Shown here piece by piece: positions 15,832 to 24,206 of a stretch of 64,000 nucleotides of DNA. The notes under the pieces are model-generated. The model did not search any database. It saw only the letters and a program-made list of their open reading frames with translations, and was not told the DNA's origin. Source of the DNA: Bacillus bingmayongensis (GTDB taxonomy: Bacteria; Bacillota; Bacilli; Bacillales; Bacillaceae_G). The stretch spans positions 246,089 to 310,088 of the forward strand of contig NZ_JH921519.1 of assembly GCF_000299035.1 (NCBI RefSeq), written 5' to 3'. Numbering within the stretch: position 1 is the first letter of the stretch; every line of letters begins with the position of its first letter. The position numbers and the translations under genes were made by a program.

Positions 15832-17520
15832 ATGAAAAAATATCTTGCCGGTCTTGCGGCAGTGTCTGTAGCAGGAGGAGCAGCCCCGACATTAGATAGC
15901 GTTCAAGCTGCACCTGAAAATACACAAAAACCTGCTGCACAAACTGTTCAAGCTGCACCACAAAACAATTCCAATTACACAGTTACTGCCGACGTATTAC
16001 ACGTTCGCTCAGGAGCTAGTACTTCTCACGACATCATCTCTCGCGTATATGAGGATCAAACATTAAACGTAATCAGCGAAGAAAACGGTTGGTTTAAAAT
16101 TAATCATAATGGTAAAACTGGTTACGTTAGTGGACAATTTGTCTCAAAAAATGGTTCAACAACAAATGTTAGCACAGGTGGAAAAAACAAAGTAACTGCT
16201 GACGTATTACGCGTTCGTACAAGCCCAAATGCTTCTAGTTCTATTATGGGGCGCGTATATGAAGGTCAAACATTACAAGTTATTGGAGAAGAAAACGGAT
16301 GGGTTAAAATTAACCATAACGGCAAAACTGGTTACGTTAGTGGACAATTCGTATCTGGCGTTTCTTCAAATAACGAATCAAATGTTCAAGAAGCAAGCGG
16401 AAACTATACAGTAAATGTATCTTCCCTTCGCGTTCGTACAGGCCCTAGCACCTCTCATACAGTTTTAGGCTCTGTTCATAAAGGACAAGTTGTACAAGTT
16501 GTTGGCGAAGTTCAAGATTGGTTCAAAATTAACTATGCCGGACAAACTGCTTACCTTAGCAAGGACTACGTAACAAAAGGTGGTTCTAGTAACAATGTTG
16601 ACGAAGGAAATAACAACACAACTGTTCAAACTGGCGGTACTTATGTTGTTAATGCAACATCATTACGTGTTCGTACAGGCCCAGCTACATACCACGGTGT
16701 ACTTGGTGGCGTATTAAATGGTCAAACATTAAACGTAATTGGTGTAGAAAATGGTTGGTACAAAATTAATCACCATGGTAAAACTGGTTATGTAAGCAGC
16801 GAATTTGTTAAATTTGTTACGGGTGGCACAACGACACCTGAACAACCAGAAGCAGCTGTTGGTGAATACTACGTTAATGCATCTGCATTAAATGTACGTA
16901 GTGGCGCAGGTACAAATTACAGCGTAATCGGTGCTCTTCCACAAGGTCAAAAAGTACAAGTTATTTCTGAACATTATGGGTGGAGCAAAATTAATTACAA
17001 CGGTCGTACTGGTTATGTAGGAACTCGTTTCCTATCTAAAACACCAGTTGGTGGCAGTGAAGGCAATAACAACAACAACAACAACAACAATAATAACAAT
17101 AATAACAATAATAACAATAATAACAATAATAACAATAATAATACTGGCAACAACAGCGGTGATACATCATCTATTCTTGCATATGCAAAATCAATGCAAG
17201 GCGTACCATATGTATGGGGCGGCACTTCTGCTAATGGCGTTGACTGCAGTGGTTACATTTTCCACGTATTTAACAAATTCGGTCACAACATTAGCCGTCA
17301 AAGTGTAGCAGGATATTGGAGCAGTCTACCAAAAACTTCAAATCCACAACCAGGCGATTTAATCTATTTCCAAAACACTTATAAGCCAGGTCCTTCTCAC
17401 ATGGGTATCTACCTTGGTGGCGGATCATTTATTCAAGCTGGTGACAGCGGAGTTAAAATTGTTTCAATGAATAACTCTTACTGGAGCAGCCACTTCTTAG
17501 GATATACAAAAGCACCTTAA
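15832..17520 (+). CDS. Secreted SH3b-repeat NlpC/P60 peptidoglycan endopeptidase
   Basis: The 562-residue exported protein has an N-terminal signal peptide ending near VQA (about residue 26). Five bacterial SH3 domains follow, each beginning with a variant of VTADVLHVRSGAS and ending TGYVSGQFV. A 26-residue pure asparagine tract comes next (residues 412-437), and then a C-terminal NlpC/P60 domain. The catalytic Cys lies in GVDCSGY and the His in PSHMGIYLGGG. The SH3 domains bind cell wall peptides and the NlpC domain cleaves D-Glu-diaminopimelate bonds. It resembles the CwpFM/EntFM and YkfC-like wall hydrolases of the B. cereus group, but has more SH3 repeats. It is monocistronic with its own terminator. 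Confidence 0.88.
   Translation: MKKYLAGLAAVSVAGGAAPTLDSVQAAPENTQKPAAQTVQAAPQNNSNYTVTADVLHVRSGASTSHDIISRVYEDQTLNVISEENGWFKINHNGKTGYVSGQFVSKNGSTTNVSTGGKNKVTADVLRVRTSPNASSSIMGRVYEGQTLQVIGEENGWVKINHNGKTGYVSGQFVSGVSSNNESNVQEASGNYTVNVSSLRVRTGPSTSHTVLGSVHKGQVVQVVGEVQDWFKINYAGQTAYLSKDYVTKGGSSNNVDEGNNNTTVQTGGTYVVNATSLRVRTGPATYHGVLGGVLNGQTLNVIGVENGWYKINHHGKTGYVSSEFVKFVTGGTTTPEQPEAAVGEYYVNASALNVRSGAGTNYSVIGALPQGQKVQVISEHYGWSKINYNGRTGYVGTRFLSKTPVGGSEGNNNNNNNNNNNNNNNNNNNNNNNNNNTGNNSGDTSSILAYAKSMQGVPYVWGGTSANGVDCSGYIFHVFNKFGHNISRQSVAGYWSSLPKTSNPQPGDLIYFQNTYKPGPSHMGIYLGGGSFIQAGDSGVKIVSMNNSYWSSHFLGYTKAP
17065..17142 (+). repeat. In-frame AAY microsatellite encoding 26 Asn
   Basis: AAC/AAT codons run without interruption, and the second half is a perfect AATAACAAT tandem. 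It links the SH3 and NlpC domains. Such tracts change length by slipped replication. Confidence 0.9.
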
Positions 17521-17531
17521 GTCATAGTTTC

Positions 17532-17564
17532 AGAGTCTTCTAGATTACTAGAAGGCTCTTTTTT
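17532..17564 (+). terminator. Terminator of the SH3/NlpC gene
   Basis: A hairpin AGAGTCTTCTAG / CTAGAAGGCTCT is followed by a T-run. Confidence 0.85.
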
Positions 17565-17850
17565 ATAGATTTAAATATGTTTCGATTCTCTTATTTCATA
17601 CACTATATTCTATAAAAACAGTTCATAACGTTACAATAATGAATATATTTCCGCTAAAAAACATAACCTATTTTGTCCCCATAAGATCGATATGTGTTTT
17701 CTTAACGAATTTTCTTTCTATTTAAACTTTTCAATAGACGTTTGACCTCTGATGTCCGGTATGATAAGTTACTTAAGATGTTATTTTCGTAGAAGTATAG
17801 ACATCTGTTAATTATACTTCTTTTACTATGAGAGAGGAGAGTTACACTGC

Positions 17851-19062
17851 ATGAATGTTTTATGGGGAATTGGCGGCGTAATTGGAATTTTAGCAGTTGC
17901 ATTTTTACTATCTTCCAACCGCAAAGCTGTAAATTGGCGCACAATTTTAATCGCGCTAGCATTACAAATTACATTTTCTTTCATCGTGTTACGATGGGAT
18001 GCCGGAAAAGCTGGCTTAAAAATTGCCTCTGACGGGGTTCAAGGCTTAATCAACTTTTCTTATGAGGGAATTAAATTCGTCTCTGGTAACTTATTAGATA
18101 AAGATGGTCCTTGGGGATTTATTTTTGTAATTCAAGCACTACTTCCAATTGTATTTATTAGTTCATTAGTAGCAATATTATATTATTTAGGTATTATGCA
18201 ATGGTTCGTTAGTATCGTTGGTGGTGCATTAAGCAAACTTCTTGGAACTTCTAAAGCAGAGAGCTTAAATGCAGTAACAACTGTTTTCTTAGGACAAACA
18301 GAAGCACCAATTTTAATTAAACCGTACTTAACACGTTTAACAAACAGTGAATTCTTTACGATTATGGTAAGCGGTATGACAGCCGTTGCCGGATCAGTTC
18401 TTGTCGGTTATGCAGCAATGGGAATTCCGCTAGAACACTTATTAGCAGCTGCTATTATGGCAGCACCATCAAGCTTATTAATTGCAAAACTAATTATGCC
18501 AGAAACCGAAACACCGGATAACAATGTAAAACTTTCTACAGAACGTGAAGATGCTAACGTTATCGACGCAGCAGCACGCGGAGCTTCTGAAGGAATGCAG
18601 CTTGTTATTAACGTAGCAGCAATGTTAATGGCATTCATCGCGTTAATCGCTGTATTAAACGGCCTACTAGGATGGATTGGATCTTGGTTCGATATTAAAC
18701 TTAGCCTTGATTTAATCTTTGGATATATTTTATCTCCATTTGCTATCCTAATCGGTGTTTCACCAAACGAAGCTGTACAAGCAGCTGGCTTTATCGGACA
18801 AAAACTTGCAATCAACGAATTCGTTGCTTATGCAAACTTAGGTTCACACATGTCAGAGCTATCTGATAAAACAAATATGATCTTAACATTTGCAATTTGC
18901 GGATTTGCAAACTTCTCTTCTATCGCAATTCAATTAGGTGTAACAGGAACTCTTGCTCCTTCTCGCCGTAAACAAATTGCACAGCTAGGGATTAAAGCAG
19001 TAATCGCTGGTACATTAGCGAACTTCTTAAACGCAGCAGTTGCAGGTATGATGTTCTTATAA
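17851..19062 (+). CDS. nupC: Concentrative nucleoside transporter NupC
   Basis: The 403-residue membrane protein belongs to the CNT/NupC family of proton- or sodium-coupled nucleoside importers. The hallmark GTSKAESLNAVTTVFLGQTEAP (about 129-150) contains the conserved GQTEAP substrate-binding loop. The second family segment, VSPNEAVQAAGFIGQKLAINEF, is at about 305-325. About ten membrane helices are visible, and length is typical. A short hairpin (GAAGTATA / TATACTTC at about 17789-17822) with a T-run sits just before the ribosome binding site, so attenuation of the leader is possible. A terminator follows the gene. Confidence 0.93.
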   Translation: MNVLWGIGGVIGILAVAFLLSSNRKAVNWRTILIALALQITFSFIVLRWDAGKAGLKIASDGVQGLINFSYEGIKFVSGNLLDKDGPWGFIFVIQALLPIVFISSLVAILYYLGIMQWFVSIVGGALSKLLGTSKAESLNAVTTVFLGQTEAPILIKPYLTRLTNSEFFTIMVSGMTAVAGSVLVGYAAMGIPLEHLLAAAIMAAPSSLLIAKLIMPETETPDNNVKLSTEREDANVIDAAARGASEGMQLVINVAAMLMAFIALIAVLNGLLGWIGSWFDIKLSLDLIFGYILSPFAILIGVSPNEAVQAAGFIGQKLAINEFVAYANLGSHMSELSDKTNMILTFAICGFANFSSIAIQLGVTGTLAPSRRKQIAQLGIKAVIAGTLANFLNAAVAGMMFL

Positions 19063-19071
19063 TAAAAATCG

Positions 19072-19103
19072 AGCTGATCCGAACTTTCGGATCAGCTTTT
19101 TTT
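19072..19103 (+). terminator. Terminator of nupC
   Basis: A perfect hairpin AGCTGATCCGAA / TTCGGATCAGCT is followed by seven Ts. Confidence 0.9.
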
Positions 19104-19169
19104 ATGAATGCATATCTCCCCTTCTAGCACATATTACATATAACAACCTATTTGTTAGGAGGTCAGTTG

Positions 19170-19922
19170 ATGAAGCAGACGCCCAATCAAATCATACTAT
19201 TATGGATTATACAAATTTTATTTTATTTCACCACAGTTCATATGAGCTCATTTCCCTATGCTTTTTTCTTCACGATCATTTATGTACTCATCAACTTACT
19301 ATTTCTATTCATTTCAAATAAATTCGCTTTCACTTTGTTTATTGCCGGAACTCTCCTCTCCGTCTTCTATTTATTTTATGAAGCATGGTTATATTTATGG
19401 AGTACTTCCACACAACTTACCTATATCATCGTTCATTTCCTAGCAATCGCGAATTTCTTTCTTATTTACATATCGACCTATATGTTAAAAAAACTCTTGG
19501 ATGAAAATATCCGCTTACGAAAACAAGTCCAAACACTTGAACAATACATTGGCGAAACAAAGCTATTAACAAGACAGGAATTTGAAAGACGCGGTTTATT
19601 GCTCGAAGCAGCTATGAAAAGACGGGGCGAAACAGGCATGCTCGTCTATTTTTCGTTCACCTCTTTTAGCAGCTATACGAAGCGTAGCGTCATGGATCGC
19701 GTCGCCTCCCTCCTACTCGATACAGTGCGGCGTGATTTTGATTTAGTTGGAAAATATGATGATAATACATTGGTCATTTTACTCCAAAATACAAATGAAG
19801 CTGGGGTTAATATTGTTATGATGCGTCTTGAGCATACATGGCAAGAGTGGTTAACGGAAGAGGCCCTTTCAAAAATCATAATTAAACAAGAACAACTTGG
19901 GGAGCGGGTGTTAACGACATGA
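19170..19922 (+). CDS. Membrane protein with degenerate GGDEF domain (YdaK-like)
   Basis: The start is the ATG at 19170 with TTAGGAGGT before it. The 250-residue protein has four N-terminal membrane helices (about 5-105), a short coiled coil and a C-terminal GGDEF-fold domain (about 130-240). The GGDEF signature is replaced by DDNTL at 197-201, so cyclase activity should be lost. The inhibitory-site motif RxxD is present as RDFD at 188-191, with the canonical five-residue spacing before the signature position. This is the pattern of a c-di-GMP receptor rather than an enzyme, as described for B. subtilis YdaK. It overlaps the following glycosyltransferase by ATGA, so the two are coupled and probably act as receptor and synthase. 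Confidence 0.75.
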   Translation: MKQTPNQIILLWIIQILFYFTTVHMSSFPYAFFFTIIYVLINLLFLFISNKFAFTLFIAGTLLSVFYLFYEAWLYLWSTSTQLTYIIVHFLAIANFFLIYISTYMLKKLLDENIRLRKQVQTLEQYIGETKLLTRQEFERRGLLLEAAMKRRGETGMLVYFSFTSFSSYTKRSVMDRVASLLLDTVRRDFDLVGKYDDNTLVILLQNTNEAGVNIVMMRLEHTWQEWLTEEALSKIIIKQEQLGERVLTT

Positions 19923-21214
19923 TGACACTTATTCTTCTCCTGTTATTTCTTCTATTTTGCTTGCTTGTTTTTTGGATTAGTATAATTTTTTCTATTAAAT
20001 ATGTGCTTATTTTTACAGCTTTCTTATTTTCCGGTTTGCTCATCTACTATTCTTTACTAACGCTTGCCGGTCTTGTTCATCGAAATCGCAAGCTAAAAAA
20101 GCGGACATTAGAACACTATCCAAGCGTAGATATACTGATTCCTGCCCATAATGAAGGCGTTGTGATTATGGATACGTTAGCCGCGATGGCAAATATTGAA
20201 TATCCCGGAAAACTTACTATTTATTTATTAAATGATAATTCACAAGATGAAACTGGGGAAATTGGCGATGAATACGATAAAGCCTATGCTCATATAAGAC
20301 ATATTCGCGTACCACCTGGGGAACCAAAAGGAAAATCACGTGTATTAAACTATGGACTCAGCGTTTCTAATGGAGAATATTTTTGTGTATATGATGCTGA
20401 TAACCAACCAGAACCTCACGCCCTCCGCATGCTGGTTGAATATGCGGAAACGACAGAAGATGCTGTCGGTGCTGTTGGCCATGTCCGTACTGTTAACGAA
20501 AAACGAAACTGGCTAACAAGGATGATTTCCCTTGAGTTTCAGATTTTCCAGCTACTCATGCAATCTGGCCGTTGGCTCTTATTCCAAACCGGTTCATTAA
20601 CAGGAACCAATATGCTTCTGCGCCGCTCCGCACTTGAAGAACTTGGCGGTTACGATCCATATGCGATCGCCGAAGATGCCGAGCTTACATTACGAATTAC
20701 GCAAAAAGGCTATTTATTGCCTATTGTTCCTGAATCCATCACATGGGAACAAGAACCAGAACATTTAAAAGTTCTTATTAAACAACGAACGCGCTGGCTT
20801 CAAGGAAACCTATACATTTTAGAAAAAATGTTTTCCTCCTTCAGCTTCTTTAAAGGAAAACTACTCGTTCATTCACTGCAACAAGTATTGGTATACGTCG
20901 TCTTTTGGCTGTTCCTAATCATTTCAAATGTATGGTTTATCATCGGTCTACTCGGCCTCTTTCAAATTAACTATACAATCCCGCTGCTATTTATGTGGTA
21001 CGTCGCCTATATTACGTACTCCTCGCAGCTCTTTAGTGCACAAAGCATTGAAAATACATTCACACCAACCAACATATTTATCAGTATCATCATGTATTTC
21101 ACATACGCCCAGCTCTTCACGTACCTGTTCGTCCGAAGCCTTATATTATACTTACATGCGAAAAGTAAAAAACAAATTATCGGATGGGATAAAACAGTAC
21201 GGTTTAAAAAATAA
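19919..21214 (+). CDS. Cellulose-synthase-type GT2 glycosyltransferase (YdaM-like)
   Basis: The 431-residue membrane glycosyltransferase of family GT2 has two N-terminal helices, a cytoplasmic catalytic domain and three to four C-terminal helices. All processive-synthase motifs are visible: IPAHNEG, LLNDNSQ (first Asp), YDADNQ (DxD), AIAEDAEL (catalytic Asp) and QRTRW. It would polymerise an exopolysaccharide from a UDP-sugar and pass it across the membrane. Together with the degenerate GGDEF partner it resembles the ydaKM part of the B. subtilis ydaJKLMN cluster; homologues of ydaJ, ydaL and ydaN are not next to it. Its stop codon is formed at the start of a tandem intergenic repeat. Confidence 0.82.
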   Translation: MMTLILLLLFLLFCLLVFWISIIFSIKYVLIFTAFLFSGLLIYYSLLTLAGLVHRNRKLKKRTLEHYPSVDILIPAHNEGVVIMDTLAAMANIEYPGKLTIYLLNDNSQDETGEIGDEYDKAYAHIRHIRVPPGEPKGKSRVLNYGLSVSNGEYFCVYDADNQPEPHALRMLVEYAETTEDAVGAVGHVRTVNEKRNWLTRMISLEFQIFQLLMQSGRWLLFQTGSLTGTNMLLRRSALEELGGYDPYAIAEDAELTLRITQKGYLLPIVPESITWEQEPEHLKVLIKQRTRWLQGNLYILEKMFSSFSFFKGKLLVHSLQQVLVYVVFWLFLIISNVWFIIGLLGLFQINYTIPLLFMWYVAYITYSSQLFSAQSIENTFTPTNIFISIIMYFTYAQLFTYLFVRSLILYLHAKSKKQIIGWDKTVRFKK

Positions 21215-21480
21215 AAGCGGAAGCGGCTCGTTTAGAATGTGAGGGGGATGGAGCTTCTGACATAGAGGCGATTTTTGCCTCGGCGGAAGAAGCGAAGCCA
21301 CCGAACATTCTTGCCGCTGGAGCTGGATACCAATAAAAGCAGAGGTGGCTCGTTTAGCTCTGACCGGCTAAGGTTCTCTCGCACAAAAGGTGCTTTTTAC
21401 CTTTAGTGCGGGAGGTTCTTAGACGCGAAGAGCTTGCCACTGGAGCTGGATACCAATAAAAGCGGAAGCGACTCGTTCAA
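21211..21480 (+). repeat. Two and a bit tandem units of about 122 bp
   Basis: Units begin ATAAAAGCGGAAGCGGCTCG (21211-21332), ATAAAAGCAGAGGTGGCTCG (21333-21455) and a third partial ATAAAAGCGGAAGCGACTCG (21456-21480). Each full unit ends CTTGCCRCTGGAGCTGGATA plus CCA. The centres differ between units. The first unit supplies the TAA stop of the glycosyltransferase gene. It looks like a mobile intergenic repeat of the B. cereus group. Confidence 0.75.
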
Positions 21481-21483
21481 AAT

Positions 21484-21541
21484 TAAACAAACGTTTGATT
21501 AAAAAAATAAGCACAGAGCGCCGTATGCTCTGTGCTTATTT
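21484..21541. terminator. Bidirectional terminator joined to the 18-bp palindromic motif
   Basis: The hairpin AAGCACAGAGC / GCTCTGTGCTT (21509-21537) has a T-run on both strands. On the minus-strand side the T-run leads directly into TAATCAAACGTTTGTTTA (21484-21501), the motif also seen at 10513, 10568, 41865 and 49061. Confidence 0.8.
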
Positions 21542-21646
21542 TTACCGTAAAATCTATATATCGGACAATACCCCTTAGCCGAAAGCTATTTCACGTCCAT
21601 CCCCCAACGAACGATCTACTTTCATTTATATACGAAAAAGTGACTG

Positions 21647-21781
21647 CTATTTTTGTAAAACCAATTGCTTCTCTTGTTGTTCTTTAGATACCTCAGTCTT
21701 TGGTTCCGTGTTTTCTTGGACACTACGATGTGCCACACGTTTCAAACAAATATGCTTCCACTTTCTTTCGTAACGTTTCAT
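21647..21781 (-). CDS. Small basic/acidic hypothetical protein (44 residues)
   Basis: A 44-codon frame reads MKRYERKWKHICLKRVAHRS and ends with a Lys/Glu/Gln-rich tail (KEQQEKQLVLQK). AAGGGGGAC lies about 11 bases before the ATG, and a very good SigA-type promoter is upstream, which supports a real gene. It is highly charged, with no membrane segment. I recognise no family. It lies alone between the glycosyltransferase and the BCCT transporter gene on the same strand as the latter. Confidence 0.45.
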   Translation of the reverse strand: MKRYERKWKHICLKRVAHRSVQENTEPKTEVSKEQQEKQLVLQK

Positions 21782-21840
21782 TATTCTAGTTGTCCCCCTT
21801 GAATACACTTAAAAACTATTTGAAATCGCTTACAAGAAAT

Positions 21841-21869
21841 AATATAGCACATATAGATAAAAGTGACAA
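21841..21869 (-). promoter_or_regulatory. SigA-type promoter of the 44-residue protein gene
   Basis: On the minus strand there is a TTGTCA (21864-21869), a 17-bp spacer and a TATATT (21841-21846). It is located 60 bp before the small open frame. Confidence 0.6.
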
Positions 21870-21979
21870 CACATTTCCGACATATTTTTGACAAAAATTT
21901 GGATTACTTTTGACAATATATCGGCGATTCGACACCTTGCGACAACTGACAACTACTAGAAACTCGTCCATCTACAAAA

Positions 21980-22006
21980 AAAGAGCTGATTCTAAATCAG
22001 CTCTTT
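21980..22006. terminator. Terminator of the BCCT transporter gene
   Basis: A perfect hairpin AAAGAGCTGATT / AATCAGCTCTTT is followed by TTTTTTGTAG on the minus strand. Confidence 0.88.
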
Positions 22007-22018
22007 CCTTCTATATTA

Positions 22019-23539
22019 TTATTTATGATGATGGTGATGCTGAACTTCTTTTTGTAATTCTTTAAATAAGGAAGCTGCCATAAAGAAAATAACAAATACA
22101 AACGGGAATGCTGCGATAATTGAAGCTGTTTGTAGTGCCTCTAATCCGCCTACATATAATAATATTGCTGCTAACGCTGCTTGAACAAGACCCCAGACCA
22201 TTTTAATACGATTTGGTGGGTTTAAACTACCATGTGTGGTTAACATACCAAGAACAAATGTCGCAGAATCTGCTGATGTAATAAAGAATGTTGCAATCAG
22301 TAGAATCGCAAGGACAGATAAAGCTGGACCTATACTACCCATATGATCTAACACAGCAAATAATCCTATCTCTGTGCCCATCTCTTTAATTTGTGCTTGA
22401 ATATTTGCTCCATCAAACAACTCCATGTGAATGCCTGTTCCTCCAAATACTGAGAACCAAAGTGCACCAATGATTGTTGGCACGAGCAACACACCAATAA
22501 TAAACTCACGAATTGTACGTCCGCGTGACACACGGGCAATGAATGTACCAACAAATGGTGACCATGCAATCCACCATGCCCAATAGAAAATTGTCCATGA
22601 TTGAATCCACTGGTTTCCACCCTCATCTAATGGGCTTAAACGGAAACTCATACTCGGTAACTCTTGAATGTATGAACCAATTGTCGAAGTGAAGTAGTTC
22701 ATAATAAAGTTTGTTGGACCTGCAAATAATAAAATTATCATGAGTGCAAAGGCTAAAATAATATTTGTATTACTTAAATACTTAATTCCTTTATCTAGTC
22801 CTGTTTGTGCAGATAACATATATAGAACCGTGACGACCCCAATAATAACTAACTGTGTTGTTAATGAGTTCGGAATAGATGTTAAGTAGCTAACGCCGCC
22901 TGCAATTTGTTTTGCCCCAAGCCCTAATGAAGTTGCAACACCGAATACTGTCGCAAATACAGCTAACACATCAAACGTATGTGCAATACGACTATGTTCT
23001 CCGTTCTTAAATAATGAACCAACTGCCGCACTAATTGTACTTGGCTTCCCTTTTCGGAATGTAAAATAGGCGATACAAAGTGCCACAAGCGCATATAACC
23101 CCCACGGATGTAATCCCCAGTGGAAGAATGAAAAACGAAGTGCGAGACGTGCACTCTCCTCTGTTGCACTTTCTCCATACGGTGGTGTATATAGATGATT
23201 TAAAGGTTCCGCAACTCCCCAGAAAACCAAACCGATTCCCATACCAGCACTAAATAACATGGCAAACCATGTCATATAACTATAATCAGGTTCATCATCA
23301 TCTTTACCTAAACGAATAGAACCGTACTTTGAAAAGATTAAAAAGATAGTTAAACCTAAGAAAACAGAAACAGAAATGATATAGAACCACCCAAATTTAC
23401 TAACTAATGCAGTTTGAATTGCAGTGGTCACATTTCCTAAGCTACCTTTTCCAATTATAGATTCGGGAATAATCCCCCAAATTGTAAATGCGATACATAA
23501 TGTTAATGAGACAATAAATGTTTTTGTCAGTTTCCTCAT
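22019..23539 (-). CDS. BCCT family glycine betaine/choline transporter (OpuD-like)
   Basis: The 506-residue protein has the 12-helix betaine/choline/carnitine transporter fold. The family segment AGMGIGLVFWGVAEPLNHL (about 98-116) holds the glycine-rich ion site, and WAWWIAWSPFVGTFIARVSRG (about 316-336) is the BCCT signature with its tryptophan box for quaternary amines. It would import glycine betaine or a similar osmoprotectant with sodium. The tail ends in a natural run of five histidines. It is monocistronic, with its own terminator. Betaine is the likely substrate by similarity to OpuD; choline or carnitine cannot be excluded. Confidence 0.9.
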   Translation of the reverse strand: MRKLTKTFIVSLTLCIAFTIWGIIPESIIGKGSLGNVTTAIQTALVSKFGWFYIISVSVFLGLTIFLIFSKYGSIRLGKDDDEPDYSYMTWFAMLFSAGMGIGLVFWGVAEPLNHLYTPPYGESATEESARLALRFSFFHWGLHPWGLYALVALCIAYFTFRKGKPSTISAAVGSLFKNGEHSRIAHTFDVLAVFATVFGVATSLGLGAKQIAGGVSYLTSIPNSLTTQLVIIGVVTVLYMLSAQTGLDKGIKYLSNTNIILAFALMIILLFAGPTNFIMNYFTSTIGSYIQELPSMSFRLSPLDEGGNQWIQSWTIFYWAWWIAWSPFVGTFIARVSRGRTIREFIIGVLLVPTIIGALWFSVFGGTGIHMELFDGANIQAQIKEMGTEIGLFAVLDHMGSIGPALSVLAILLIATFFITSADSATFVLGMLTTHGSLNPPNRIKMVWGLVQAALAAILLYVGGLEALQTASIIAAFPFVFVIFFMAASLFKELQKEVQHHHHHK

Positions 23540-24206
23540 AAAATCCCCCTTTTGTAGGTTTCTTTTTCGTAAAATAACCCTAATCCCGATATGTTAAATC
23601 GGATAAAGTGAAATGCTTTTTGCGGTGATTTTCTTCAAGCTCTCTAAAATCAACCTTCACTAATTAGAATTCTTATGGACAGTTCATCTTCCATATAACC
23701 GTTCGGATTATAAAATGAAGATGCTACCGCCAAATCGTGCGAGATAGATGCGGATGGGAGTGTATTTTCCCAAAAAATGGTGCGTTACAGTTGTAAAAAA
23801 GGGCAAATATATCGATTGCCACTCTTTCTTTTTGTAACAATTATGCGGTTGTTTTGTCAGGATATCGTACGTATTTATAAATGCACAAACAAAATGTTTA
23901 TGTTTATATAACTATTTTAGGCATAATTCGGTAAAATCCTCAAGGAATGTAACACCTTAGTAAACCTTTTGTAATGTCACTGCAATAATTTTATCTTTAT
24001 CGAAAAATATCTGTTGTAATAAAAAAATAGATATATGACATAAACCTTCTAAAAACACGGATTAAAAAACGCTTTCTATAATTCCTTTCTATATTACAGC
24101 GTGTTAATGATTTATTACGAATGGTTTGTAATTGTGTGTTTTCCCAAATTCCCAAAAAAACTGTTGCTATAATGAGGACACGAAAACAAACGCAATGGAG
24201 GCTATC
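23540..24206. other. Intergenic region with divergent promoters
   Basis: This 667-bp stretch separates the divergent BCCT and SH3/3D genes and holds no convincing gene. The only clear signal is an extended -10 promoter (TGCTATAAT, 24165-24173) 33 bp before the SH3/3D start codon. The rest is AT-rich with no strong hairpin or repeat that I could see. Confidence 0.5.

Noticed and set aside
17013-17225. Minus-strand frame encoding a poly-leucine protein
   Set aside because: It is the reverse of the Asn-codon repeat in the SH3/NlpC gene and has no ribosome binding site.
18408-18815. 135-codon minus-strand frame inside nupC
   Set aside because: Shadow of the transporter gene in an antisense frame; lacks a ribosome binding site and any domain.
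20928-21242. 104-codon frame overlapping the 3' end of the GT2 gene
   Set aside because: Alternate frame of a gene with complete glycosyltransferase motifs; no signal for translation.
21211-21480. Possible CRISPR array
   Set aside because: Only two and a partial unit of about 122 bp, with differing centres and no regular short repeats and spacers.
22019-22050. His-tag-like tail on the BCCT transporter as a sign of engineering
   Set aside because: A run of five His followed by Lys in otherwise natural sequence with the normal terminator; natural C-terminal His runs occur.
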